64,000 nt of DNA from Flavobacterium caeni (GTDB lineage Bacteria; Bacteroidota; Bacteroidia; Flavobacteriales; Flavobacteriaceae): the NCBI RefSeq assembly GCF_900101895.1, contig NZ_FMVF01000002.1:124001-188000 (forward strand). Reading direction: 5' to 3'. A program made the position numbers and the translations under genes. A model generated the notes under the pieces. It was not told where the DNA came from. It saw nothing but the letters and a program-made list of their open reading frames with translations, and did not search any database. Below are positions 17,488 to 25,468 of this stretch, piece after piece (the stretch's first letter is position 1; the number at the start of each line of letters is the position of its first letter).

Positions 17488-18249
17488 ATGAAGAGAATCG
17501 TTACATTGATGGTCATCGCCGCCACCATTTTCAATAGTCAAGCGCAGGCGCCAATTCAAAAATCAACCAAAATGAAGAAAGTGTTATTCGTGGTCACGAG
17601 CCACGACCAAAAAGGAAGCACGGGCGAACCGACGGGTTATTATCTGGGCGAAGTGTCGCATCCGTGGGAAGTTTTGCACGACGCGGGTTACGAAATCGAC
17701 TTTGTGAGCCCGAGAGGTGGCAAGGCACCCGTCGACGGTTTCAACCTTGACGATGCGACCAACCGCAAATTCTGGAACGACGCCCAATACCGCCACAAAG
17801 TCGAGCACACGATGAAACCATCCGAGGTCAATCCAAACGATTATGCCGTCATTTATTACGCAGGCGGACACGGTGCGATGTGGGATTTTGCCGACAATGT
17901 AGAATTGGCGCAAATCGCTGCGAAAATCTATGAGGCCAATGGCATCGTCGGCGCGGTTTGCCACGGCCCGGCGGGATTGGTCAACATCAAATTATCGAAC
18001 GGCAAATACCTCGTCGACGGCAAGAAAATCAACACCTTTACCAATGAAGAGGAGGAAGCCGTCGGGCTCACGAAAGTGGTTCCGTTCCTGCTCGAATCGA
18101 AAATGATCGAACGCGGTGCGAAATTCGAAAAGTCGGGATTGTGGCAAAACCACGTGGTGGCCGACCAGCGCGTGGTCACCGGGCAAAACCCGCAATCGGC
18201 CAAAAGCGTCGGCGAAGAAATCCTTCAATTATTGACCAATAAAAAATAA
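17488..18249 (+). CDS. type 1 glutamine amidotransferase-like (DJ-1/PfpI) protein, exported
   Basis: Protein of 253 residues of the DJ-1/PfpI superfamily. A signal peptide (MKRIVTLMVIAATIFNSQAQA) precedes the core. The nucleophile cysteine sits in VGAVCHGPAGLV, the HGAMWDF segment supplies the expected histidine region, and the N-terminal FVVTSHDQKGSTGEPTGYYLGE loop is that of the Hsp31/glutamine-amidotransferase-like branch. Members act as glyoxalases, deglycases, chaperones or peptidases; the role here is open. It lies between the Crp/Fnr gene and an SDR gene 23 bases downstream, suggesting a regulated two-gene operon. Confidence 0.9.
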   Translation: MKRIVTLMVIAATIFNSQAQAPIQKSTKMKKVLFVVTSHDQKGSTGEPTGYYLGEVSHPWEVLHDAGYEIDFVSPRGGKAPVDGFNLDDATNRKFWNDAQYRHKVEHTMKPSEVNPNDYAVIYYAGGHGAMWDFADNVELAQIAAKIYEANGIVGAVCHGPAGLVNIKLSNGKYLVDGKKINTFTNEEEEAVGLTKVVPFLLESKMIERGAKFEKSGLWQNHVVADQRVVTGQNPQSAKSVGEEILQLLTNKK

Positions 18250-18272
18250 ATAATAACAATAAATAATAAATC

Positions 18273-19067
18273 ATGGATTTACAACTCAACAATAAAACCG
18301 CCTTCATCTCTGGCTCTACCGCCGGAATCGGGCTCGCCACCGCCAAACGATTGGCCGCAGAAGGCGCCACCGTGATCATCAACGGCCGTACGCAACAAAG
18401 TGTCGACCAGGCCGTAAAACAACTCCAATCTGAAACGGGAAACCCAAATGTTTCAGGCATCGTCGCCGATTTTTCGAGCGTCGAAGACATCAGCAAACTG
18501 ATCGCGCAATTGCCAGACATCGACATTCTGGTGAACAATACCGGCATTTTCGAGCCCAAACCATTCGCCGAAATCCCCGATGAGGACTGGTTCCGGTTTT
18601 TTGACATCAACGTCATGAGCGGCGTGCGTTTGTCGCGGCATTTCTTTCCGAAAATGGTGGCCAGGAATTGGGGCCGCATCATTTTCATCTCGAGCGAATC
18701 GGGGATCATGATTCCGGATGAAATGATCCATTACGGAATGACCAAAAGTGCGCAACTGGCCGTTTCGAGCGGACTCGCCCAACTGACCAAAGGAACGAAT
18801 GTCACGGTCAATTCAATTTTGCCCGGCCCGACCAAGTCGCGTGGCGTGGGGCAATTTTTGGAGGATTTGGCTGCGGCCGATAGCAAATCTGTGGCAGAGG
18901 TTGAGGCCGATTTCTTTAGTAAGATGCGTCCGGGGTCGTTGATCCAGCGGTTTGCGTCGGTGGAGGAAATTGCCAATACGGTGGCGTACTATGTGAGTCC
19001 GTTGGCGTCGGCGACCAATGGTGCGGCGATTCGGGTGGAGGGTGGATTGGTACGGTCGATTGTGTGA
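18273..19067 (+). CDS. SDR family oxidoreductase
   Basis: Short-chain dehydrogenase/reductase of 264 residues. The cofactor motif is SGSTAGIGLATAK near residue 12, the structural NNTG motif follows, and the catalytic serine and YxxxK are in ISSESGIMIP and HYGMTKSAQ. The arginine in INGRTQQS after beta-2 favours NADP(H). The substrate is unknown. It follows the DJ-1 gene closely and probably shares its transcript and Crp/Fnr control. The sequence after it is a repeat array rather than a terminator. Confidence 0.92.
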   Translation: MDLQLNNKTAFISGSTAGIGLATAKRLAAEGATVIINGRTQQSVDQAVKQLQSETGNPNVSGIVADFSSVEDISKLIAQLPDIDILVNNTGIFEPKPFAEIPDEDWFRFFDINVMSGVRLSRHFFPKMVARNWGRIIFISSESGIMIPDEMIHYGMTKSAQLAVSSGLAQLTKGTNVTVNSILPGPTKSRGVGQFLEDLAAADSKSVAEVEADFFSKMRPGSLIQRFASVEEIANTVAYYVSPLASATNGAAIRVEGGLVRSIV

Positions 19068-19110
19068 GCGGTTGGCTTGTTTTTGATAAACAAATTTGGC
19101 AATAAAATGT

Positions 19111-19590
19111 ACAGATTTTTTGCAGGTTGGGTATTGAAATTTTTTGTATTTTTTCTCCGTGAGGGAAGGGGGCGTGAGGTTTACCCCTAACAAATCCGGA
19201 TGAAACTGGGCTACAGAAAATCTGTGTATTTTGTTAAATCTGAAACTATTTTTTGTCACGGCAGCGTGTTTCATCAACTACAGATTTTCTGCAGGTTAGG
19301 CATTGAAATTTTTTGTATTTTTTCTCCGTGAGGGGAGGGGGCGTGAGGTTTACCCCTAACAAATTCCGGTGAAACTGGGCTACAGAAAATCTGTGTATTT
19401 TGTTAAATCCGAAACTGTTTTTTGCCACAGTGGCGCATTTTTTCAGTTGCAGATTTTCTACAGGTCAGGTATTGAAAAATTTTGTATTTTTTCTCCGTGA
19501 GGGGAGGGGGCGTGAGGTTTACCCCTAACAAATTCCGGTGAAACTTGGCTACAGAAAATCTGTACTTTTTGTTAAAACCGAACTAAATTT
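19111..19590. repeat. three noncoding 169-bp tandem repeats with inverted-repeat arms
   Basis: Copies begin at 19111, 19280 and 19449, exactly 169 bases apart; the third runs to about 19590. Each copy starts with ACAGATTTTCTG (first copy ACAGATTTTTTG, third GCAGATTTTCTA) and about 105 bases later carries the complement CAGAAAATCTGT, so each can fold into a large hairpin. Between the arms all copies keep TTTTGTATTTTTTCTCCGTG, a G-tract GAGGGGAGGGGGCGTGAGG, TTTACCCCTAACAAATTCCG and TGAAACTGGGCTACAG. Similarity is high but not perfect. It fills most of the gap between the SDR and uvrD genes. No coding frame is supported. Confidence 0.9.
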
Positions 19591-19672
19591 ATGCACTTGA
19601 AAAGCGGCATTTTTGTTCGTAAATAGTTCGGGATTAACACAAAATCCGTAGTCGAATTCCCTTCAAAATCCT

Positions 19673-19680
19673 TATTTTTG
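19673..19680 (+). promoter_or_regulatory. -7 promoter element for the UvrD-type helicase
   Basis: TATTTTTG, perfect TAnnTTTG, 16 bases before the ATG at 19697. It lies downstream of the 169-bp repeat array. Confidence 0.55.
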
Positions 19681-19696
19681 GCCTTTTGATTTGACC

Positions 19697-22033
19697 ATGC
19701 AAAAATACATTGACCAGCTCAATGAGGCCCAACGCGAACCCGTACTCCACAAAGACGGCCCCATGATCATCATCGCGGGCGCGGGTTCGGGCAAGACCCG
19801 CGTACTCACGATCCGTATCGCTTATTTGATGAGCCAGGGTGTCGATGCGTTCAACATCCTCGCGCTGACCTTTACCAACAAGGCCGCGCGCGAGATGAAG
19901 AACCGTATCGCAGGCATCGTCGGATCGGCCGAAGCCAAGCATTTATGGATGGGTACGTTCCACTCGGTGTTCGCGCGGATATTGCGCGCCGAGGCCGACA
20001 AGCTGGGCTATCCGTCGAATTTTACAATTTACGATACGCAGGATTCGGTTCGGCTCATCTCGGCCATCATCAAGGAAATGCAGCTCGACAAGGACGTCTA
20101 CAAACCCAAGCAGGTGTACGGCAGGATCTCATCCTACAAAAACAGTTTGATCACGGTCAAGGCCTATTTCAACAACCCCGAATTGGTCGAAGCCGATGCG
20201 ATGTCCAAAAAACCGCGGCTGGGCGAAATTTACCAACACTATGTAGACCGGTGCTTCAAGGCCGGTGCGATGGATTTCGACGATTTGTTGCTCAAGACCA
20301 ATGAATTGCTCGCGCGTTTTCCCGATGTGTTGTCCAAATACCAGAACCGTTTCCGCTATATTTTGGTGGACGAGTACCAGGACACGAACCATTCGCAGTA
20401 CCTTATCGTGCGCGCATTGTCGGATCGCTTCCAGAACATTTGCGTGGTGGGCGACGACGCGCAGAGTATCTACGCGTTTCGCGGGGCCAACATCAACAAC
20501 ATCCTCAATTTCCAAAAGGACTACGACGGCGTCAAGACCTATCGTCTGGAGCAAAATTACCGTTCGACGCGCAACATTGTCGAGGCGGCCAACACCATCA
20601 TCGACAAGAACAAGACCAAGCTCGACAAAGTGGTTTGGACGGCCAACGACGACGGCCCGAAGATCAAGGTGCACCGCAGCATCACCGATGCCGAGGAAGG
20701 CCGTTTTGTGGCTGGCGAGATTTGGGAGCAAAAGATGAACAGGCAAATGAACAACGGCCAGTTCGCGATCTTGTACCGCACCAATGCGCAGTCGCGCGCC
20801 ATGGAGGATGCGCTGCGCAAACGCGACATCCCGTACCGCATTTACGGCGGCCTGTCGTTCTACCAGCGCAAGGAAATCAAAGATGTGCTTTGCTACCTGC
20901 GGCTGGTCATCAATCCCAAGGATGAAGAAGCGCTTGTTCGCGTGATCAATTATCCCGCGCGCGGTATCGGCGATACAACCGTAGAAAAAATCACCATCGC
21001 GGCCAACCATTACAAACGCTCGATGTTCGAGGTCATGGAAAACATCGACAAGATCGACCTCAAGCTCAATGCGGGCACCCGGAACAAACTGACCGATTTT
21101 GTCAACATGATCAAGAGTTTCCAGATCATCGAGAAACAGCACGACGCGTTTTACATCACCGATCACGTGGCCAAAAAAACCGGATTGGTGCAGGAACTCA
21201 AGAAAGACGCTACGCCCGAGGGCATCCAGCGCATCGAGAACATCGAAGAACTCCTGAACGGTATCAAGGATTTTACCGAAGGCCAAAAAGAAGTCGACGG
21301 CGCGCGCGGTGCATTGGCCGAATTCCTCGAAGACGTGGCCCTGGCGACCGATCTCGACAAAGACACCGGCGACGACGACCGCGTGGCACTCATGACGATC
21401 CACCTGGCCAAAGGGCTCGAATTTCCGTACGTTTTTGTCGTCGGGATGGAGGAAGACCTGTTCCCGAGCGCGATGAGCATGAACACGCGCAGCGAACTCG
21501 AAGAAGAACGCCGTTTGTTTTATGTTGCCTTGACACGTGCCGAGCACCAGGCTTACCTGACCTATGCGCAATCGCGTTACCGCTGGGGCAAGCTCACCGA
21601 CAGCGATCCGTCGCGGTTCATCAACGAGATCGACGGGCAGTTTTTGGAATACTTGACCGCCGAGGAATCGAATTACCGCTACAAGCCGATGATCGATGCC
21701 GATATTTTTGGCGATGTCGACAAATCGAAACTGCGCACGGTCAAACCCACCGCGGGTACACCGCCCAAGTGGCTTACCGACAACGAACCCAAACCAACGG
21801 CCAACATCCGAAAGCTCAAGCCCGTCGCATCGAACGGATCGTCCGGCGGCAATTCCAATTTGTTCGACGACAAACTCACCGTGGGCAGCGTGGTCATGCA
21901 CGAACGTTTCGGTAAGGGCGAGATCATCAACCTCGAGGGCGCAGGTGCCGATAAGAAAGCCGAGATCAGGTTTGAGGTGGGCGGGATCAAGAAGTTGTTG
22001 TTGCGGTTCGCAAAGTTGGATGTGATAGGGTGA
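19697..22033 (+). CDS. UvrD/PcrA/Rep-type ATP-dependent DNA helicase
   Basis: Superfamily 1A 3'-5' DNA helicase of 778 residues acting in excision repair, mismatch repair or fork clearance. Motifs: Q-motif LNEAQREPVLH, Walker A AGAGSGKT at residues 27-34, motif Ia TFTNKAAREMK, motif II VDEYQDTN, motif III VVGDDAQSIYAFRGA, motif IV LEQNYRSTRNI, motif V MTIHLAKGLEFPYVFVVGMEE and motif VI FYVALTRAE. The C-terminal tail (GSVVMHERFGKGEI) is the Tudor-like domain found in PcrA/UvrD. ATG 19697 is preferred to the TTG six bases upstream. The stop codon directly abuts a heptanucleotide repeat. Confidence 0.96.
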   Translation: MQKYIDQLNEAQREPVLHKDGPMIIIAGAGSGKTRVLTIRIAYLMSQGVDAFNILALTFTNKAAREMKNRIAGIVGSAEAKHLWMGTFHSVFARILRAEADKLGYPSNFTIYDTQDSVRLISAIIKEMQLDKDVYKPKQVYGRISSYKNSLITVKAYFNNPELVEADAMSKKPRLGEIYQHYVDRCFKAGAMDFDDLLLKTNELLARFPDVLSKYQNRFRYILVDEYQDTNHSQYLIVRALSDRFQNICVVGDDAQSIYAFRGANINNILNFQKDYDGVKTYRLEQNYRSTRNIVEAANTIIDKNKTKLDKVVWTANDDGPKIKVHRSITDAEEGRFVAGEIWEQKMNRQMNNGQFAILYRTNAQSRAMEDALRKRDIPYRIYGGLSFYQRKEIKDVLCYLRLVINPKDEEALVRVINYPARGIGDTTVEKITIAANHYKRSMFEVMENIDKIDLKLNAGTRNKLTDFVNMIKSFQIIEKQHDAFYITDHVAKKTGLVQELKKDATPEGIQRIENIEELLNGIKDFTEGQKEVDGARGALAEFLEDVALATDLDKDTGDDDRVALMTIHLAKGLEFPYVFVVGMEEDLFPSAMSMNTRSELEEERRLFYVALTRAEHQAYLTYAQSRYRWGKLTDSDPSRFINEIDGQFLEYLTAEESNYRYKPMIDADIFGDVDKSKLRTVKPTAGTPPKWLTDNEPKPTANIRKLKPVASNGSSGGNSNLFDDKLTVGSVVMHERFGKGEIINLEGAGADKKAEIRFEVGGIKKLLLRFAKLDVIG

Positions 22034-22131
22034 TTGATTATTGATTATTGATTATTGATTATTGATTATTGATTATTGATTATTGATTATTGATTATTGA
22101 TTATTGATTATTGATTATTGATTATTGATTA
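22034..22131. repeat. perfect heptanucleotide microsatellite (TTGATTA) x14
   Basis: Fourteen exact copies of TTGATTA (98 bases) begin at the base after the helicase stop codon. Being outside the gene, changes in copy number would alter the 3' untranslated region only. The 244-base gap also holds a degenerate repeat copy at 22151-22190. Confidence 0.97.
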
Positions 22132-22150
22132 TTTCAATTAATTGACCAAT

Positions 22151-22190
22151 CCTAGCTCCGATTGCAGCGGAAAACAGGAATATGCTCCCA
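22151..22190 (-). repeat. degenerate, internally deleted copy of the 80-90-bp hairpin repeat
   Basis: CCTAGCTCCGATTGCAGCGG, then AAAACAGGAATATGCTCCC, parallels the outer ends of the element at 38701-38780 (CTAGCCCCGATGGCAGTGG and GGGAAACAGCTCCC) with the central hairpin missing. Confidence 0.6.
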
Positions 22191-22277
22191 AAAAAAAATC
22201 TGAATTATACAAATGTTCCCAGTTAATTTTGAGTAACTTCATTTAACACTTATAGTTCAACATTTATAATTTCAAGT

Positions 22278-22901
22278 ATGGCCCAATTCATCAAAATATA
22301 CAACGACAAACCCAACGAAGCCGCGATCGACAAAGTCGTCAAGGTGTTGCGCGACGGTGGGCTCGTGATTTACCCGACCGATACCGTTTATGGTTTGGGT
22401 TGCGACATCACCAACTCGCGCGCGCTTGAGAAAATCGCCAAGCTCAAGGGGGTCAAGTTAGAGAAGGCGAATTTTTCGTTTGTGTGCTACGATTTGAGCA
22501 ACCTGTCCGACTACGTCAAGCAAATCGACACGGCCACGTTCAAGCTGCTCAAGCGTTCGCTGCCCGGGCCTTACACGTTTATTTTGCCGGGCAACAACAA
22601 CCTGCCCAAGGAGTTCAAGAAGAAAACAACGGTGGGGATCCGTGTGCCCGACAACAACATCGCGCGTGCGTTGGTCGAGAAATTGGGCAACCCGATCGTT
22701 TCGACGTCCATCCACGACGACGATGAGGTACTGGAATATTCCACCGATCCCGAACTGATTTTCGAGAAATGGCAAAACCTCGTAGACGTGGTCATCGACG
22801 GCGGTTATGGCGACAACGAGGCATCGACCATCATCGACTTGTCGGGAAGCGAACCGGTTTTGGTCAGGGAAGGCAAAGGCGATCCTTCGATCATCGACTA
22901 A
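22278..22901 (+). CDS. yciO: YrdC-domain protein of the YciO branch
   Basis: Protein of 207 residues with the YrdC/Sua5 fold. GGLVIYPTDTVYGLGCDI is the family signature, and FSFVCYDLSNLSDYVKQID, LPGPYTFILPGNNNLPKEF and STSIHDDDEVL match the YciO subgroup rather than TsaC. Classical members make threonylcarbamoyl-AMP for tRNA t6A; YciO-branch proteins are related but their physiological role is less certain. A TsaC-like paralogue is at 56114-56674 and probably does the essential job. The gene stands alone, followed by a terminator and convergent with the OmpA gene. No good promoter match was found. Confidence 0.85.
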   Translation: MAQFIKIYNDKPNEAAIDKVVKVLRDGGLVIYPTDTVYGLGCDITNSRALEKIAKLKGVKLEKANFSFVCYDLSNLSDYVKQIDTATFKLLKRSLPGPYTFILPGNNNLPKEFKKKTTVGIRVPDNNIARALVEKLGNPIVSTSIHDDDEVLEYSTDPELIFEKWQNLVDVVIDGGYGDNEASTIIDLSGSEPVLVREGKGDPSIID

Positions 22902-22922
22902 AACATCAACCTGTTAAACAAA

Positions 22923-22955
22923 AAATCCCGGCGCAAACCAGGATTTCTTTTTTTT
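22923..22955. terminator. intrinsic terminator after yciO
   Basis: Stem AAATCCCGG/CCAGGATTT (one mismatch) around CGCAAA, followed by a T-rich run. It lies between convergent genes and may serve both. Confidence 0.75.
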
Positions 22956-22970
22956 CAGTGCCTTCTTGTC

Positions 22971-22998
22971 CTTCGACTTTCGACTTTAGACCTTCGAC
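22971..22998. repeat. period-7 intergenic repeat, four units
   Basis: CTTCGAC, TTTCGAC, TTTAGAC, CTTCGAC in a row, placed between the yciO terminator and the end of the OmpA gene. It belongs to the set of heptad repeats described in the findings. Confidence 0.8.
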
Positions 22999-23004
22999 AA
23001 ATAA

Positions 23005-23844
23005 TTATTTCTGCGAAAGGGTTTTCATTTCCTTTTCGATCATTTCATAAAACTCGTCGATTTTTGGCATCACCACAATACGCGTACGACGGTTGGTTTG
23101 GCGGTTGTCCGAGGTAAGGTTGTCTACCAACGGGATGAACTCGCCACGGCCGGCCGCAATCAGTTGCTTAGGCTGTACGCCCAGTTCGGTGAGCACGCGA
23201 ACAATCGAAGTCGCGCGTTTTACAGACAAATCCCAGTTGTCGAGCAAGATGCCGTTTGATTTGTAAGGGACGTTGTCGGTGTGGCCTTCGACCATACATT
23301 CAAATGTAGGTTTGCTGTTGACCACCTTGGCCACTTTGCCGAGCACTTCTTTGGCGCGGTCGCTCACGAGGTAGCTGCCGCTTTTGAAGAGCAATTTATC
23401 GGCAATCGAGATGAACACGACGCCTTTTTCTACGTTGACCTGGATATCGGGGTCTGAGATGCCGACTTCTTTCTTGAGGCTCGTGACGAGCGCAAGCGTG
23501 ACACTGTCTTTCTTGGTCAGGGCGTCTTGCAGGCGGCTGATCTTCAGGTCTTTTTCCTTCATCGATTCGAGGGCTTTTTCGATGTTTTGCGCGCCCTGCG
23601 TGGTGAGCGTGGTCATGTTGCCCATGTTGTTGATCAAATCGTTGTTGTTCTTTTTGAGGTAATCGATTTGGCTGTTGAGCGCTTCTTTTTCGGACAAACA
23701 AGTATTGAGTTTGACGGTTGCCGTGTTAAGCAAATCCTGGATTTCCTTGTTCTTGGCTTCGCACGCGGCCAGCTTCTTTTTGGTTCCACACGATGTTGTC
23801 GCAAGTGCCGCAACAACCGATAAGGCTAAGATTACTTTTCTCAT
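23005..23844 (-). CDS. OmpA family lipoprotein
   Basis: Outer-membrane lipoprotein of 279 residues that should bind peptidoglycan. The lipobox LATTSC follows the MRKVILALSVVAA signal, so the start is ATG 23844 rather than the upstream TTG. A long coiled coil (residues about 25-120) precedes the C-terminal OmpA/MotB domain, with the core motif VEGHTDNVPYKSNGILLDNWDLSVKRATSIVRVL and the NRRTRIVVMP end. The layout coiled coil plus OmpA resembles envelope-spacing or motility-linked lipoproteins of Bacteroidota. It has a good promoter at 23866-23873. Confidence 0.93.
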   Translation of the reverse strand: MRKVILALSVVAALATTSCGTKKKLAACEAKNKEIQDLLNTATVKLNTCLSEKEALNSQIDYLKKNNNDLINNMGNMTTLTTQGAQNIEKALESMKEKDLKISRLQDALTKKDSVTLALVTSLKKEVGISDPDIQVNVEKGVVFISIADKLLFKSGSYLVSDRAKEVLGKVAKVVNSKPTFECMVEGHTDNVPYKSNGILLDNWDLSVKRATSIVRVLTELGVQPKQLIAAGRGEFIPLVDNLTSDNRQTNRRTRIVVMPKIDEFYEMIEKEMKTLSQK

Positions 23845-23865
23845 AATTGAATTTTTTCGGTTGTA

Positions 23866-23873
23866 CAAATTTA
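23866..23873 (-). promoter_or_regulatory. -7 promoter element for the OmpA lipoprotein
   Basis: TAAATTTG on the minus strand, perfect TAnnTTTG, 22 bases upstream of the ATG at 23844. Confidence 0.6.
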
Positions 23874-23917
23874 ACATTTATCTGTCTTGACAAAATGCCC
23901 GATGGCATAAACTATTG

Positions 23918-24910
23918 TTAAAACAACTCGGTAAACTTACGGCGTTTTTTGACGAAATAGTTATACACAATGCCGTTTACCTTATAATATTCGCCCACTT
24001 GGCGGTCGCCGCGTTTGCGGTAGGTTTTCGAAAGCGCGCCGTAAAACGAAAAATGTGCGTTGACGATCGCCATCGTATGCGTGATTTTTCCTTGCCACGC
24101 AAACTGGATGCCCGCCACGCCGTCCAGACACAAACGCGCAAAAATTATAGGCAGCAGTCTGGAAAACGGCAAATTCTTGAGCAGCATCAACAGCGAGTTG
24201 CGAAAGTTCAAAAATGTTTTGCGCGGGCTGCCTTGCTGCAACGTCGCGCCGCCAACGTGGTACACCACAGATTGTGCGATGTAACGCGCTTTGTGGTTTA
24301 AGTTGAACGCGCGCCAGCACAAATCGATTTCTTCCTGGTGCGCAAAAAAGTCGCCGTCAAAGCCGCCCAGTTTGCGGTACACGTCGCTTCGGATGAACAT
24401 GCATGCGCCCGACGCCCAAAAAATAGCTACGTCGTCGTTGTACTGTGCGTGGTCTTTCTCGAGCGTATCGAACAAACGCCCACGGCAAAACGGATAGCCA
24501 TACTTGTCGATAAAGCCGCCTGCCGCGCCCGCATATTCAAAGTAGTCCTTGTTTTTGTAGTCCAGTATTTTGGGTTGCACGATGGCCAATGCAGAGTCGT
24601 TTTCAAAGGCCGAAACAATCGGAGCGAGCCAGTTTTCGGTGACCTCGATGTCTGAGTTGACGAGCGCAAACACCTGGGCGTCGACTTTCTTGAGCGCCTC
24701 GTTGTAGCCGCCTGCGAACCCGTAGTTTTTGTCGTTTTTGATGATGCGTACCGACGGGAATTCGGCTTCCAATACCGCAATCGAATCGTCGGTCGACGCA
24801 TTGTCGGCCACATAGATAGCGGCCTGCGGCGAATGGGCCACCACCGACGGCAAGAATCGGCGCAACAAACCCGCGCCGTTCCAATTGAGGATGACAACGG
24901 CGATTTTCAC
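23918..24910 (-). CDS. glycosyltransferase family 2 protein
   Basis: Cytoplasmic-face glycosyltransferase of 330 residues of the rhamnosyltransferase-like GT2 group. It starts at a GTG (VKIAVVILNWNGAGLLRRFLPS), overlapping the upstream HsdR-N gene by 4 bases. Motifs: VADNASTDDS nucleotide-binding loop, LVNSDIEVT as the DxD-equivalent, and FWASGACMFIRSDVYRKLGGFDGDFFAHQEEIDLCWR, typical of the acceptor side (ED motif E-I-D). A hydrophobic segment near residue 270 suggests membrane association. The sugar and acceptor are unknown. Confidence 0.92.
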   Translation of the reverse strand: MKIAVVILNWNGAGLLRRFLPSVVAHSPQAAIYVADNASTDDSIAVLEAEFPSVRIIKNDKNYGFAGGYNEALKKVDAQVFALVNSDIEVTENWLAPIVSAFENDSALAIVQPKILDYKNKDYFEYAGAAGGFIDKYGYPFCRGRLFDTLEKDHAQYNDDVAIFWASGACMFIRSDVYRKLGGFDGDFFAHQEEIDLCWRAFNLNHKARYIAQSVVYHVGGATLQQGSPRKTFLNFRNSLLMLLKNLPFSRLLPIIFARLCLDGVAGIQFAWQGKITHTMAIVNAHFSFYGALSKTYRKRGDRQVGEYYKVNGIVYNYFVKKRRKFTELF

Positions 24911-25368
24911 GAGCGAACGGTTGTAGGTTCGTAATCGGGTAGTGCGGGCAGAAAGACGTATTGCTGGTTTTCGTAGTCCATGCGGCAAAAGTAGTGGTCG
25001 AGCCCGTTGGTGACCATCAGGAACTGCGACTGCATCGACAGGTTGTACCGCGCGATCTGGTCGAAAACCGATTGCGAAATCTTGACGTGCGGCGCCTTAC
25101 ATTCCACCAATATTTGGATCGATCCGTCGGGGTTGTACACCACCACATCGTACCGTTTGGCCAGTCCGTTGACGAGCAATAGTTTTTCTACATTGAGCAG
25201 CGACTTGGGTGTTTTTTTCTCGGTCAGCAAAAAATGCACGACGTGTTGGCGCACCCATTCTTCGGGTGTCAGGACGATGAACTTCTTGCGGATTTCATCG
25301 AAAACCGAAATCTTTTCGCCCGTTTGTTTGAACCGAAGCGGATAGGCGTTAAAATTGAGTCGCTGCAT
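24907..25368 (-). CDS. stand-alone type I restriction HsdR N-terminal-like nuclease domain
   Basis: Protein of 153 residues resembling only the N-terminal nuclease domain of type I restriction HsdR subunits. The PD-(D/E)xK-like core is visible in RYDVVVYNPDGSIQILVECKAP, preceded by ERxRQ-like helix TPEEWVRQHVVHFLL. There is no helicase part and no HsdM/HsdS nearby, so it is not a restriction system. The family is common in Flavobacteriia next to this GT2 gene and holA, with unknown role. The start MQRLNFNAYPLRF at 25368 is preferred to longer frames upstream. Confidence 0.85.
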   Translation of the reverse strand: MQRLNFNAYPLRFKQTGEKISVFDEIRKKFIVLTPEEWVRQHVVHFLLTEKKTPKSLLNVEKLLLVNGLAKRYDVVVYNPDGSIQILVECKAPHVKISQSVFDQIARYNLSMQSQFLMVTNGLDHYFCRMDYENQQYVFLPALPDYEPTTVRS

Positions 25369-25468
25369 GGTGCAAAGAAACAAAAAACCGCAGGAACCGC
25401 AAGGTGTCGTTTTTTCAATTTTACGGCGAACTTTGCCCAAGTTTCATTGCGCGGCCGTATAAAAAAGA

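Noticed and set aside
19111-19590. CRISPR or mobile-element ends
   Set aside because: Complete 169-bp units are repeated head to tail with no unique spacers; no transposase gene or target duplication is present.
24907-25368. Type I restriction-modification system
   Set aside because: Only a nuclease-like N-terminal domain is present; HsdM, HsdS and the HsdR motor are absent.
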